DNA of 59,698 nucleotides. Origin: an uncultured Alphaproteobacteria bacterium. GTDB taxonomy: Bacteria > Pseudomonadota > Alphaproteobacteria > Methylaequorales > Methylaequoraceae. The notes under the pieces are model-generated. The model did no database searches. It worked only from the letters and a program-made list of their open reading frames with translations, and was not told the DNA's origin. How positions within the stretch are numbered: the first letter of the stretch is position 1; each line of letters starts with the position of its first letter. The translations under genes were made by a program, and so were the position numbers. The stretch is taken from contig CABZJY010000008.1 in the NCBI GenBank assembly GCA_902526175.1, positions 1 to 59,698 of the forward strand, in the 5' to 3' direction. This document shows positions 47,251 through 55,450 of this stretch, in pieces.

Positions 47251-47772
47251 TTATTCTTTTAAAAATGATAAAGTAACAACCCCTAATTTGATACCAAATT
47301 TACTTAGTTCGGCTCTATTAATCATAACTCCTTTTTCTTGAAGAAACATCCAATCATCAAAAGTAACTTTAATACTAGAGTCTTTAACATTAAGCATTAA
47401 ATCGTAACTCCAGTTTAGTGCATTTCCAGAAGCTACCCCTTTTGCCTCGCCAATGACATCATCTGCGGTTCCGGTGTAAGTTTTATTACCATGAATTTTT
47501 ACTGTCCATATCCTTTGGCTTTCTTCTCCGTCATCATAATAAAATTTTTCGTCCAAGACCATAATGTCATCTTTAAGTTTACCTATCATTTCTACTCTAA
47601 ATGTTCTTTTTAGGTTACCAAACCTATCGTGAAATAAGCCCCATGCAGTAACATTTCCAGAGAAATACTCTTCAAATATAAACTCAGGGCTATTTTGTTT
47701 GAAATTTGATATATCCATTTTTCCAGTACATGAAAATGTAAAAAATAAACTTATTAAAAAAAAAAATCTCAC
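47251..47772 (-). CDS. DUF3833 family lipoprotein
   Basis: A 173-residue protein started from GTG at 47772 with a lipobox ending FTFSC (Cys15). The mature part is DUF3833-like: FEEYFSGNVTAWGLFHDRFGNLKRTF (shown in part: GNVTAWGLFHDRFG), LDEKFYYDDGEESQRIW, GEAKGVASGNALNW and LMLNVKDSSIKVTFDDWMFLQ (part: FDDWMFLQ). It is outer-membrane or periplasmic. DUF3833 genes recur beside Cfa-like methyltransferases and DUF1365 genes, as here. No biochemical role is known to me. Confidence 0.88.
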   Translation of the reverse strand: MRFFFLISLFFTFSCTGKMDISNFKQNSPEFIFEEYFSGNVTAWGLFHDRFGNLKRTFRVEMIGKLKDDIMVLDEKFYYDDGEESQRIWTVKIHGNKTYTGTADDVIGEAKGVASGNALNWSYDLMLNVKDSSIKVTFDDWMFLQEKGVMINRAELSKFGIKLGVVTLSFLKE

Positions 47773-47796
47773 ATGAATTAATATAATAGAAAATTA

Positions 47797-49083
47797 TTAA
47801 CCATAAAGTTTTTTTGTAATCTCTTCGACATTTTTTTGAGTTAATGAAAATTTCCAAACTAAATAACAAGCAAACAGCTTTAATAATATTGGGAGACCAG
47901 CATATAAAAAATAGAGTATGAATTTTATTTCATTATCCACATTATTACCTGCTTGAAATTCATATACATCTAATAGCGAAAATGAGACTATACTAGCAAT
48001 TCCAAAAGCTAGCTTATTTACTAATGTAAGTGAGGAGAAAAAAAGCCCAGAAATATCAACACCAAAAGTAGATTTATGATTATCAACTAAATCTGATTGA
48101 ATTGAAGGAGGTATAGACAGATCTGCCCCAAGACAAATTCCAGTTAAAATAGATATAATTATAAAGAAATTTATATCACCCTCTCCTAAAAAAAAAACAA
48201 AAGAGAAAAATACAGCTGATGATAGCATTGATACTAGCCAAACATTCTTTTTTTCAATAAATTTAGAAATTTGAACCCAAAATGGCATTCCAATAAAAGC
48301 TGAGAGAAAATAAAATAATAAAATTTTATCTCTTGATTCCTCATTACCTCCAATTACGTATGTAACAAAAAAAACAAATAATACAGAAGGGAATACATTA
48401 GATAAGGAATTTATCAACCAAGCTGTAATTAATCGCAGAAAATTACTATCCTTTAACAATGAATTTATTTTGGGTCTCTTAATAGTTTTTTTCTTAAGAG
48501 GTTCACTAATTAAAAAATAAAATAAAGTTAGAGAACAAATACCTGTAATTATTGCAAGATAAGTGATAAATACTTCTGAATCTTCTAAATTTAACAGTAC
48601 TGGAAGAGATACAGAGGCTATTAAACCCATTAAGATAAAAAATTCTCGAGTAGCACTTAGTCTAGTTCGCAAATAATAGTTCTTTTCTAAATCATAGCCA
48701 AGAGATAGAAATGGTACCTGGAATATCGTCCATCCTATATACAGCAATGTTATGAAAATACCTAAGTAAATTTCATTAGGCATTGTAACTGGCAAAAATA
48801 AATAATACATAGAAAAACCACATATTATGCCTCCAATGATCATCCATGTCTTTCTTTTTAAAACACTAATATCATTTAACCATCCCATGATTGGATCGGA
48901 AATAATATCAATAATTTTTGCACAAAATATTATTACTCCTATTGATACGAGCGAAATTTTATATTCTTCAGCATATAATGCTGGTAAAAAAATCATTACA
49001 GGAAAAGTTGGGATAGCAAAGGAAAATGCTGGGAGACTGTATATGATATCTCTGGATATTTTTTTAATTTTATTCCCTTCCAA
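47797..49083 (-). CDS. MFS transporter of the GPH (MelB-like) family
   Basis: A 428-residue carrier with twelve membrane helices. IIDIISDPIMGWLNDIS (about 55-71) is the GPH signature with the two acidic residues that bind cations in MelB; the second half has the matching GADLSIPPSIQSDLVD. A GPH-type carrier is found in the equivalent lipid cluster of other alphaproteobacteria, perhaps moving a lipid precursor or lysolipid. The TTG start at 49083 overlaps the Cfa-like gene by 14 bases; I see no better early start. Confidence 0.85.
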   Translation of the reverse strand: MEGNKIKKISRDIIYSLPAFSFAIPTFPVMIFLPALYAEEYKISLVSIGVIIFCAKIIDIISDPIMGWLNDISVLKRKTWMIIGGIICGFSMYYLFLPVTMPNEIYLGIFITLLYIGWTIFQVPFLSLGYDLEKNYYLRTRLSATREFFILMGLIASVSLPVLLNLEDSEVFITYLAIITGICSLTLFYFLISEPLKKKTIKRPKINSLLKDSNFLRLITAWLINSLSNVFPSVLFVFFVTYVIGGNEESRDKILLFYFLSAFIGMPFWVQISKFIEKKNVWLVSMLSSAVFFSFVFFLGEGDINFFIIISILTGICLGADLSIPPSIQSDLVDNHKSTFGVDISGLFFSSLTLVNKLAFGIASIVSFSLLDVYEFQAGNNVDNEIKFILYFLYAGLPILLKLFACYLVWKFSLTQKNVEEITKKLYG

Positions 49084-50266
49084 TTAAGAACTGCCCAACA
49101 TCAATATTACCTGACTTAAAGCCTCCCTCGCAGTAAGAAAAATAATATTCCCAAAGTCTTTTAAAATTAGAATCAAAACCAAATTTTTTTATTTCATCCC
49201 AAGACTGTTCAAAGGAATTTTTCCAATAATTTAATGTTCTAGCATAATGATCACCAAAAAGGTATTTTTTGTAAATTTTTAAGCCATTTTTTCCCAAGGT
49301 TTTTGTCAATACTTCTTGTGATGCGAGCATCCCTCCAGGAAAAATATAAGTTTGAATAAAATCAGGAAATTTTCTATATGATTGAAAGAAATTGTTATCA
49401 ATAGTAATAGTTTGAAGACCAAACTTACCATTTTCTTTTAAATGAGATTTAACTTTATCAAAATAAATGGTCCAATATTTTTCGCCTACAGCTTCAAACA
49501 TTTCAATTGAAAAGATTTTGTCATATTTTCCTTTTATATCTCTATAGTCTAGTAATTTTACATTTATTTTTTGATTTAGGCCTTCTTCAAAGATTTTCTT
49601 TTTTACGACTTCATATTGTTTCTTTGAAATCGTTATTGCATCCACATTTACCATTCTTGTTTTTGCAAGAAAGATTGAATAAGCACCCCATCCACAACCA
49701 ATTTCAAGCACCTTATCATTTTCTTTAACTCTGCATAAACTTGCTAGTTTTTTAAATTTATTAATCTGCGCTTGATATAGTTTTTGATTTTCATTTTTGA
49801 AAATTGCTGATGAGTAAGTCATCGACTTATCTAACCAGCTTTCGTAAAAATTATTTCCAAGATCATAATGGTAAGTTATGTTTTTCTTTGATCCATTTTT
49901 AGTATTTGAATTTAAATAATGTTTTAATCTTAAGTACAATATTATATACCATTTTCCTCTTATGTATTTAGAAAAGTATTTAAAGTTCATCGCCCCCCAT
50001 TGGAGAAAATCTGATAGATGGTCAGTTGTCCACAAGTTCTCAATATAGCTTTCAGCCCAACCTAGATCACCTTTTATAAAAAAATTTTTTAGGCAATTCA
50101 AATCGTTTATGTAGATTTTGGCCAATGGACCCTTGATTTTTCCTTGCGAACTGAATATCACTTTTCTCTTATATAAAAGATAAATTTTTCCACATTGGGC
50201 TTGCATTAATACAGATATAAAAAGTTTAAGTAACTTATTTGTATTTAAATTTTCTAAATTATTCAT
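49070..50266 (-). CDS. Cyclopropane-fatty-acyl-phospholipid synthase-like methyltransferase
   Basis: A 398-residue SAM-dependent methyltransferase of the CFA family. HYDLGNNFYESWLD (133-146) is the family start, VLEIGCGWGAYSI (186-198) binds SAM, and SIEMFEAVGEKYW (253-265) holds the active-site Glu. In E. coli CFA synthase the matching YSC has Cys139; here it is YSS (151-153). It methylates an unsaturated phospholipid acyl chain. The cluster context suggests a methyl-branched or furan-type product rather than a cyclopropane. It shares one base with the DUF1365 stop (TAATG). Confidence 0.92.
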   Translation of the reverse strand: MNNLENLNTNKLLKLFISVLMQAQCGKIYLLYKRKVIFSSQGKIKGPLAKIYINDLNCLKNFFIKGDLGWAESYIENLWTTDHLSDFLQWGAMNFKYFSKYIRGKWYIILYLRLKHYLNSNTKNGSKKNITYHYDLGNNFYESWLDKSMTYSSAIFKNENQKLYQAQINKFKKLASLCRVKENDKVLEIGCGWGAYSIFLAKTRMVNVDAITISKKQYEVVKKKIFEEGLNQKINVKLLDYRDIKGKYDKIFSIEMFEAVGEKYWTIYFDKVKSHLKENGKFGLQTITIDNNFFQSYRKFPDFIQTYIFPGGMLASQEVLTKTLGKNGLKIYKKYLFGDHYARTLNYWKNSFEQSWDEIKKFGFDSNFKRLWEYYFSYCEGGFKSGNIDVGQFLIGRE

Positions 50267-51027
50267 TAATCAATCTTACTCATAAATTTTTTTGGAGACT
50301 TAGGTTTCTTAACATAGATTGCACCTTTAATCCACAATTTCAATGCTTCAATATGAATTCCTAATGTTACTTTGATATTTTGTAAAAAATTTTTACAAAA
50401 TACTTTGAAGAGATTAATTTCAGTTAATTCAATTTTTTTACCTTTAAAACAAGCGTAAAGAATTTTCTTTTTTTTTACATAATATGTAATGTTTAGATCT
50501 ACAATTTTATCTGTAACACTAAATCCTATGGAATAATCACCTCTTGTTTTTAAAAATGGAGAAACATGAAATTTTTTTTTGGTTCTTAAAGATTTATTAT
50601 TTATCTGTGAGATATATGCATGTTTCTCACCAAAAGTGTTTCTAACCTCAAAAATCAAGATTTTTGCTCTTTTACTTTTATCAAAACAAACAAATACTGT
50701 TATAGGGTTAAAAGAATAATTAAAGATTCTTGGTAAACACAATACTTTTATAGTCTGGATATCATAATCATAAAATTTTTTTACTTCACTTTTCCAATAT
50801 TCAAATAAACTTGAGAAATTTGTTCTTTTACTACAACCAAAGTCAAAACTATTTAAATTAAACAAAGATAGAGAGTCAAAATTTATAAATTTGAATTGTT
50901 TTTTTGGCAATATATTAAGCCAAAAGTACACCATTTTATATTCAAACTTATGTTTTATTGGGACAAATCTTTCGTGAAAAACAGTCCCCTTAAATAGACA
51001 ATCTTCAACGAATATAGTTTTTACCAT
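50266..51027 (-). CDS. DUF1365 family protein
   Basis: A 253-residue DUF1365 protein: LFKGTVFHERFVPIKHKFEYKMVYFWLN near 12-39 (key FHERF, KHKFEYK), CLPRIFNYSFNPITVFVCFD near 107-126, EVRNTFGEKHAY and FHVSPFLKTRGDYSI. DUF1365 genes almost always sit between an FAD amine oxidase and a Cfa-like gene, as here. The biochemical role is unknown; it is assumed to act on acyl chains. It overlaps the amine oxidase by 7 bases. Confidence 0.92.
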   Translation of the reverse strand: MVKTIFVEDCLFKGTVFHERFVPIKHKFEYKMVYFWLNILPKKQFKFINFDSLSLFNLNSFDFGCSKRTNFSSLFEYWKSEVKKFYDYDIQTIKVLCLPRIFNYSFNPITVFVCFDKSKRAKILIFEVRNTFGEKHAYISQINNKSLRTKKKFHVSPFLKTRGDYSIGFSVTDKIVDLNITYYVKKKKILYACFKGKKIELTEINLFKVFCKNFLQNIKVTLGIHIEALKLWIKGAIYVKKPKSPKKFMSKID

Positions 51028-52271
51028 GGTCTTTTAGATTTAATAATTTTTTCAGCAACTTCTAAACCAGACTTTATTCCGTCTTCATGAAAACCGTAGC
51101 CGAGATATGCACCGCAAAACCATATATTTTTATTATTTTGATTATTAATGAACTTCTGAGCATAGACTGCATTTTTATCAAAAATTGGGTGTGAATAGTT
51201 GATTTTCCTAAAAATTGTTGTTTTTTTTGGCAGTTTATATGGGTTTAACGTTACAAAAATATTTTGATTTGTTTCTAGGTGTTGTAACAAATTCATCCAA
51301 TAAGTCACACACAAATTATCTTTTTTTGATGATATGTAATTCCAGCTCGACCAAGTTTTAATACTTTTAGGCATTAAGCTAATATCTGAATGCAAATAAG
51401 CTGTATTATTTTGATATTTAATTTTTGACAAATATTTTTTTTCATCCAAATTGAAATTTTTAAGAATTTTGAGTGCCTCATCAGAATGATTAGCAAAAAT
51501 AACATGATCAAAATTTTTCTTTATATTTTGGGTGAAAACATCCAAATTCTTTCCGTTTCTTTTAATTGAAGTAACTTCTTCTTTTAAATGAACTTTAATT
51601 TTTTTTTCTGACATTATTTTTTTTATATATTTTTTTGAGCCACCTTTAATTGTTTCCCATTGTGGTCGGTTAAAAAAATTTAAAAGGCCGTGATTATCAA
51701 AAAAATTTACAAAACTTATAAATGGGTATTTCCCTATATCTTTAAGTTTCATTGACCAAATACTTCCTGCCATTGGGAACAAAAAATCATATATAAATTG
51801 TTCAGAATACTTCTTATCAGATAAATAATCGCTAATTGTATAACTCGAATATTTTTTCAAGTCTTTCTTAACGTTATTAAAAAATCTTATGATATCCATT
51901 AACATTTTCCAAAACGAAAGATTAAGAATATTCTTTCTTTGGCTAAAAATTGTATTGATGTTTTTACCACCATATTCTAAATCTTTGTGAATTATAGATG
52001 CAGAAAATGACATATCGCTTTTATATGTTTTGATCCTGAGATAATCTAGAAATTTTGAAAAATTTGGATAATTCAATCTATTAAAAACAATAAACCCAGT
52101 ATCTACATCTATATTTTCATTAGATGAAGTGTTGATTGTTACTGTATTAGTATGTCCTCCCAAGTAATCATTTTTTTCAAATACATCGACTTCAGCATAA
52201 TTTGAAAGAAGCCATGCTGATGATAAGCCTGAAATACCTGTACCAATGACGCCTATCTTTAATTTACTCAT
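51021..52271 (-). CDS. FAD/NAD(P)-binding amine oxidoreductase (lipid cluster)
   Basis: A 416-residue flavoprotein with the N-terminal GTGISGLSSAWLL (10-22) and DVFEKNDYLGGHTNT motifs of the amine oxidase/phytoene desaturase-like family. VDTGFIVFNRLNYPNF follows, and IWFCGAYLGYGFHEDGIKSG ends the FAD domain. This subgroup heads the Cfa/DUF1365 operons in proteobacteria. A related flavoprotein desaturates methylated acyl chains on the way to furan fatty acids in Rhodobacter; that assignment here is inferred from context. It is the first gene of a five-gene minus-strand operon. Confidence 0.88.
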   Translation of the reverse strand: MSKLKIGVIGTGISGLSSAWLLSNYAEVDVFEKNDYLGGHTNTVTINTSSNENIDVDTGFIVFNRLNYPNFSKFLDYLRIKTYKSDMSFSASIIHKDLEYGGKNINTIFSQRKNILNLSFWKMLMDIIRFFNNVKKDLKKYSSYTISDYLSDKKYSEQFIYDFLFPMAGSIWSMKLKDIGKYPFISFVNFFDNHGLLNFFNRPQWETIKGGSKKYIKKIMSEKKIKVHLKEEVTSIKRNGKNLDVFTQNIKKNFDHVIFANHSDEALKILKNFNLDEKKYLSKIKYQNNTAYLHSDISLMPKSIKTWSSWNYISSKKDNLCVTYWMNLLQHLETNQNIFVTLNPYKLPKKTTIFRKINYSHPIFDKNAVYAQKFINNQNNKNIWFCGAYLGYGFHEDGIKSGLEVAEKIIKSKRPW

Positions 52272-52288
52272 TAAAAAATATTATAAAA

Positions 52289-52319
52289 ATTATAGAAAAT
52301 AAATAATGAAAAAAATCAA
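52289..52319 (-). promoter_or_regulatory. Possible promoter of the lipid-modification operon
   Basis: On the minus strand TATAAT (52294-52289) lies 17 bases before the amine oxidase ATG, with TTGATT (52319-52314) 19 bases further up. The spacing is long and the region very AT-rich, so this is tentative. I see no clear ECF (RpoE/ChrR-like) promoter. Confidence 0.35.
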
Positions 52320-52327
52320 TATATTGT

Positions 52328-52356
52328 TTGACTTGAATTATAAATTACTATATATT
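52328..52356 (+). promoter_or_regulatory. Strong sigma-70-like promoter
   Basis: TTGACT (52328-52333) and TATATT (52351-52356) are separated by exactly 17 bases. Transcription would begin about 52362-52364, at the ATG of a 27-codon ORF. This is the clearest promoter in the window. Confidence 0.7.
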
Positions 52357-52361
52357 GTACT

Positions 52362-52445
52362 ATGATTAGTATGTATTTAACAAAAATTTGTGCCTTAAGT
52401 TTAAGTTCAATTTTTTTAATGTTACTAATCCTTAGTCTATTTTAA
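52362..52445 (+). CDS. 27-residue hydrophobic mini-ORF, apparently leaderless
   Basis: The ATG at 52362 (or 52371) opens a 27-codon frame reading MISMYLTKICALSLSSIF then LMLLILSLF, a single hydrophobic helix with one Lys near the N-terminus. A strong promoter ends 5 bases before it and a 12-bp hairpin follows 8 bases after its TAA. The unit could encode a small membrane protein translated from a leaderless mRNA, or the transcript may be a small RNA with an accidental frame. I recognise no family. Confidence 0.4.
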   Translation: MISMYLTKICALSLSSIFLMLLILSLF

Positions 52446-52453
52446 TTTCCTCC

Positions 52454-52485
52454 AATAAAACCCTGTAAACTCTCAGGGTTTTATT
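52454..52485. terminator. Probable bidirectional terminator
   Basis: AATAAAACCCTG (52454-52465) and CAGGGTTTTATT (52474-52485) form a perfect 12-bp stem with an 8-base loop. T-rich arms on both strands suit termination in both directions: of the mini-ORF on the plus strand and of the 53-codon ORF (stop at 52487) on the minus strand. Confidence 0.85.
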
Positions 52486-52486
52486 G

Positions 52487-52648
52487 TCATCTATATAAAT
52501 CTAACCAATTTTTTGAATATATAATATTTTGATCAGGTTTATGAGGGAGCATTTCGTCAGTGGAAATATTATTTAGGTCAGTTTTGAAACCAAAATCATA
52601 TTTAGATTTTAATCTAGTAGTTCTTATGTTAGATATTAAACTCAACAT
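52487..52648 (-). CDS. 53-residue ORF, possible small gene or gene remnant
   Basis: An ATG (52648) opens a 53-codon minus-strand frame ending directly at the terminator. The tail ISTDEMLPHKPDQNI then IYSKNWLDLYR loosely recalls a short repeat of the form LP..P...Y....W.D.LG, found in marine phage and bacterial integrase-like proteins. It may be a fragment of such a repeat protein or an independent small protein. It lies 40 bases after the small secreted protein gene on the same strand. The open frame extends upstream of the ATG to a TAA at about 52679. Confidence 0.35.
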   Translation of the reverse strand: MLSLISNIRTTRLKSKYDFGFKTDLNNISTDEMLPHKPDQNIIYSKNWLDLYR

Positions 52649-52688
52649 AAGATTATAAACGTCTAAATCGAGAAATGTTTAGTTAAAA

Positions 52689-53015
52689 CTAATTTTCTCT
52701 TAAAAAATGCTTCCTAAACACACAAACAGCAGAAAAAAAAGAGTCATTTTCATTATATGGTTCAGATTTTAGTACCTGCCTATTTAGATCACAATAATTT
52801 GCTATAGCAGCATTAATTAAATGTGAAGCGTTAGTATATTTTTTGCTAATTGATATGAATAGATTGTCATTATTTTTACAGATCTGAAGTTGCTTTTGAA
52901 ATTCATTTTCAAAAAATTGTCCTTCTTTATAAGGATATACTGCTTTGCACCACGTTCCTGCTTCAGCATTATTATTGAAGTTTAACAAAATTAAGAGAAT
53001 AAATATTAATTTCAT
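52689..53015 (-). CDS. Small secreted four-cysteine protein
   Basis: I do not recognise this 108-residue protein. Residues 1-19 (MKLIFILLILLNFNNNAEA) are a signal peptide. The mature part begins GTWCKAVYPYKEG and has four cysteines (23, 46, 74, 97), suggesting two disulfides and a periplasmic location. It overlaps the PAP2 phosphatase by 4 bases (ATGA), so the two are cotranscribed. Confidence 0.68.
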   Translation of the reverse strand: MKLIFILLILLNFNNNAEAGTWCKAVYPYKEGQFFENEFQKQLQICKNNDNLFISISKKYTNASHLINAAIANYCDLNRQVLKSEPYNENDSFFSAVCVFRKHFLREN

Positions 53016-53791
53016 ACATATATTTTATAACATATAAACCTGCAATAAGTTTTAAATTTAATGATTTTTTTCATATCTATTTTTAGAAACTTTTTTTTAT
53101 ACATATAATAATACAGAATTATAGGGAATACAGAACCTAAGTATGCACCAAATATTAAATCACTTGGGAAATGCATGGACATAAATATCCTTGATAAAGC
53201 TATCATAGATGCTACGAAAAAAGCAATTAAAGCATATCTGTTGCAATAGATATAAAATAATATGGCAAGTGTAAAAGATGCTTGGGTATGGCCTGAGGGA
53301 AGTGCATTTACTTTATGCTCTAAATTAAAATTGTCTATTCTTTCATATCCATACAAAAAATAATATTTTGGTCTTGAAACTCCGAGTATATACTTAAAAA
53401 TGTGACAAATTGCTCCTGTTGCAATAATTGACAAAATTGAATGACTAACAATTAGTTTATAAAATAAAACAGATTCTTTTAATTCAGACTCCGAACATTT
53501 TATTTTATCAAGAATAAGTTTTTTTTTATTCGGCTCTTTAATGATGTTGCAAAGAGAGATGGTAAGAATTAAAAAAAGAATAAGACAAATTCCAACATTT
53601 AAAGGATTAAAGATATTAGCCAAGAAATTTACAACATTTTTAAAAAACCAAAAAAATACACCACTCAGCTCTCTTGAAAATTTAAATATCAAAATATCAA
53701 AAAAGTTAAAAACAACTATAGTTAATAAAGTAATGATTATAAAAAAATTAAAAGATTTTAATATAGTAAACCTATTTTCAATGTGATCCAT
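53012..53791 (-). CDS. PAP2-family membrane phosphatase
   Basis: Started at ATG 53791 it has 259 residues and about six membrane helices. The three PAP2 motifs are complete: KYILGVSRP (Lys133, Arg140), PSGH (165-168) and SRIFMSMHFPSD (Ser200-Arg201, His207, Asp211). Enzymes of this group act on undecaprenyl diphosphate, phosphatidic acid or lipid A phosphates. The longer frame upstream lies within the GT39 gene and is not needed. It overlaps that gene by 14 bases. Context with ArnT-like, Dpm1-like and LAB_N genes suggests lipid A or undecaprenyl-sugar chemistry. Confidence 0.9.
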   Translation of the reverse strand: MDHIENRFTILKSFNFFIIITLLTIVVFNFFDILIFKFSRELSGVFFWFFKNVVNFLANIFNPLNVGICLILFLILTISLCNIIKEPNKKKLILDKIKCSESELKESVLFYKLIVSHSILSIIATGAICHIFKYILGVSRPKYYFLYGYERIDNFNLEHKVNALPSGHTQASFTLAILFYIYCNRYALIAFFVASMIALSRIFMSMHFPSDLIFGAYLGSVFPIILYYYMYKKKFLKIDMKKIIKFKTYCRFICYKIYV

Positions 53792-55412
53792 GATTTTTAA
53801 AAACACTAGTTGAAATATATTTTCCTTGAGAATAATTATAACCGATAAAACTCTCAACAAATTTAAAATTTTCATTATCTCTTGAAAATTTCATAAATTC
53901 ATCTGATTCATGACCAGATACAAAAAATAAAAATTCTTTTTTATTGTTAATGATATCCTTTAAGTCTTCTATACTTTTTCTCTTTGATTTATGTCCCATC
54001 ATAAATACTAAACTTGGTTCATTAAAACCATAATGGAAAATTTCGTAATTTTTATATAAATCTGAATAATTACTAATATTTTTTGCAATCCATAACTTTT
54101 CCAGATTAGGATTTAAATAATAAATAATAGAGAAATAATTAAGTGTCTGAAAAAGTAGTGCAAACATCAAAAATTCTTTTAGTTTTTTTCTTTTAAAAAA
54201 ATTTAAGCAAAAAAGAATGATTACAACAAAAAGAAATATTAGTATGAAAAAGTATAGATCAAAAAATGAAAATTCATATATTGCAAATGTATGAATCGAA
54301 ACTATTAAAATAGGGAAGACTATAAATAAAGGTAAATAAATGGGTCTCAGCAGAATCTGAGTGTTTTTAGAATTCTCATTTAAGAAAACTGCAACAAGAA
54401 TACTAAGCGCAGGATAGATTGGTAAAATATAATGAGGAAGTTTTGTAGGGATTAGTTCATAAACTAAATAACCTGGCACTATTATGCATACTAAAAAAAG
54501 GTTTTCTTGATTAATTTCAAATTTTTTTATTTTAGCATAGAAACTTCTTATAACTGGAAATAGATAAATACAACCTGGCCAAAAAAATAGATAGAAACTA
54601 ATAAAGTAGTATCCTGGCAAAAAACCATGAGATTCTTGAGACGAGACAATCTTTTTGAATAGATCATGTCCAAGAGATTCTTTCCAAAAAAACCAATCAG
54701 ATTTTATTGTTATTAAAATAAACCAAGGGAGAACGATACTAAAATAAACTATATACCCAAGATAATTCTTAAAAAAAATTTTTAACTCATTATTACCCTT
54801 AAATAGGGTATATACTATAACTGGTACTATGCAATAGATAAAAATTATTGGCCCTTTGATTAAAGTTCCGAATGCCAAAAATATCCAAAATAATAAAATT
54901 GTGTTACGCTTTATATTTCTCCCCTTATTCTTTAGGGAATATAAAAGTAAGAAATTACACACATTAATACATAGAAATAATAACCCATCTGATTTTGCTT
55001 GATGAATTTCTGTAATTAATAAAAAAGAACAGCTTAATAAAACTATTGCAGTTGATGCTATATTTTCCCCATAAATATTTTTTGTCGAATAAAACACTAA
55101 AAGAATGCTCAACATTATGCCTAAAAGGGACGGAATGCGATAAGTCCATATTTTGTCATATGGCTCTGAGCCTAAAAGATTAGTTGTGAAAGACTGGGCC
55201 CAATAAATTCCTATCGGTTTTTTGTAGCGTTTAACACCCTCTAGCTCTATATCAATGAAATCACCTGTTTCAAGCATGTTCTTAGTTGCAGTTGCAAATC
55301 TAGCTTCATCCCTATCTAGTACAGGTAGTATGAATATACCTTGTAAAAAAATTAGTAACCCTAGAGTAAAAAAAATAAAAAACTTAGAATTTTTAATTTT
55401 AAATAAGTCCAT
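53778..55412 (-). CDS. ArnT-like glycosyltransferase family 39 membrane protein
   Basis: A 544-residue polytopic GT-C enzyme. The first periplasmic loop has VLDRDEARFATATKNML with the catalytic acidic pair near 35-36. RYKKPIGIYWAQ follows, and there are about twelve helices and a C-terminal periplasmic domain. ArnT/PMT_2 enzymes transfer a sugar from a polyprenyl phosphate to lipid A or protein. The Dpm1-like GT2 encoded divergently would make such a polyprenyl-phosphate sugar. The gap between the two divergent starts is only 38 bases. Confidence 0.88.
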   Translation of the reverse strand: MDLFKIKNSKFFIFFTLGLLIFLQGIFILPVLDRDEARFATATKNMLETGDFIDIELEGVKRYKKPIGIYWAQSFTTNLLGSEPYDKIWTYRIPSLLGIMLSILLVFYSTKNIYGENIASTAIVLLSCSFLLITEIHQAKSDGLLFLCINVCNFLLLYSLKNKGRNIKRNTILLFWIFLAFGTLIKGPIIFIYCIVPVIVYTLFKGNNELKIFFKNYLGYIVYFSIVLPWFILITIKSDWFFWKESLGHDLFKKIVSSQESHGFLPGYYFISFYLFFWPGCIYLFPVIRSFYAKIKKFEINQENLFLVCIIVPGYLVYELIPTKLPHYILPIYPALSILVAVFLNENSKNTQILLRPIYLPLFIVFPILIVSIHTFAIYEFSFFDLYFFILIFLFVVIILFCLNFFKRKKLKEFLMFALLFQTLNYFSIIYYLNPNLEKLWIAKNISNYSDLYKNYEIFHYGFNEPSLVFMMGHKSKRKSIEDLKDIINNKKEFLFFVSGHESDEFMKFSRDNENFKFVESFIGYNYSQGKYISTSVFKNHGSH

Positions 55413-55450
55413 GTTTGTAGCTTAAGCTTTTTTATGTATATTTACACCTA

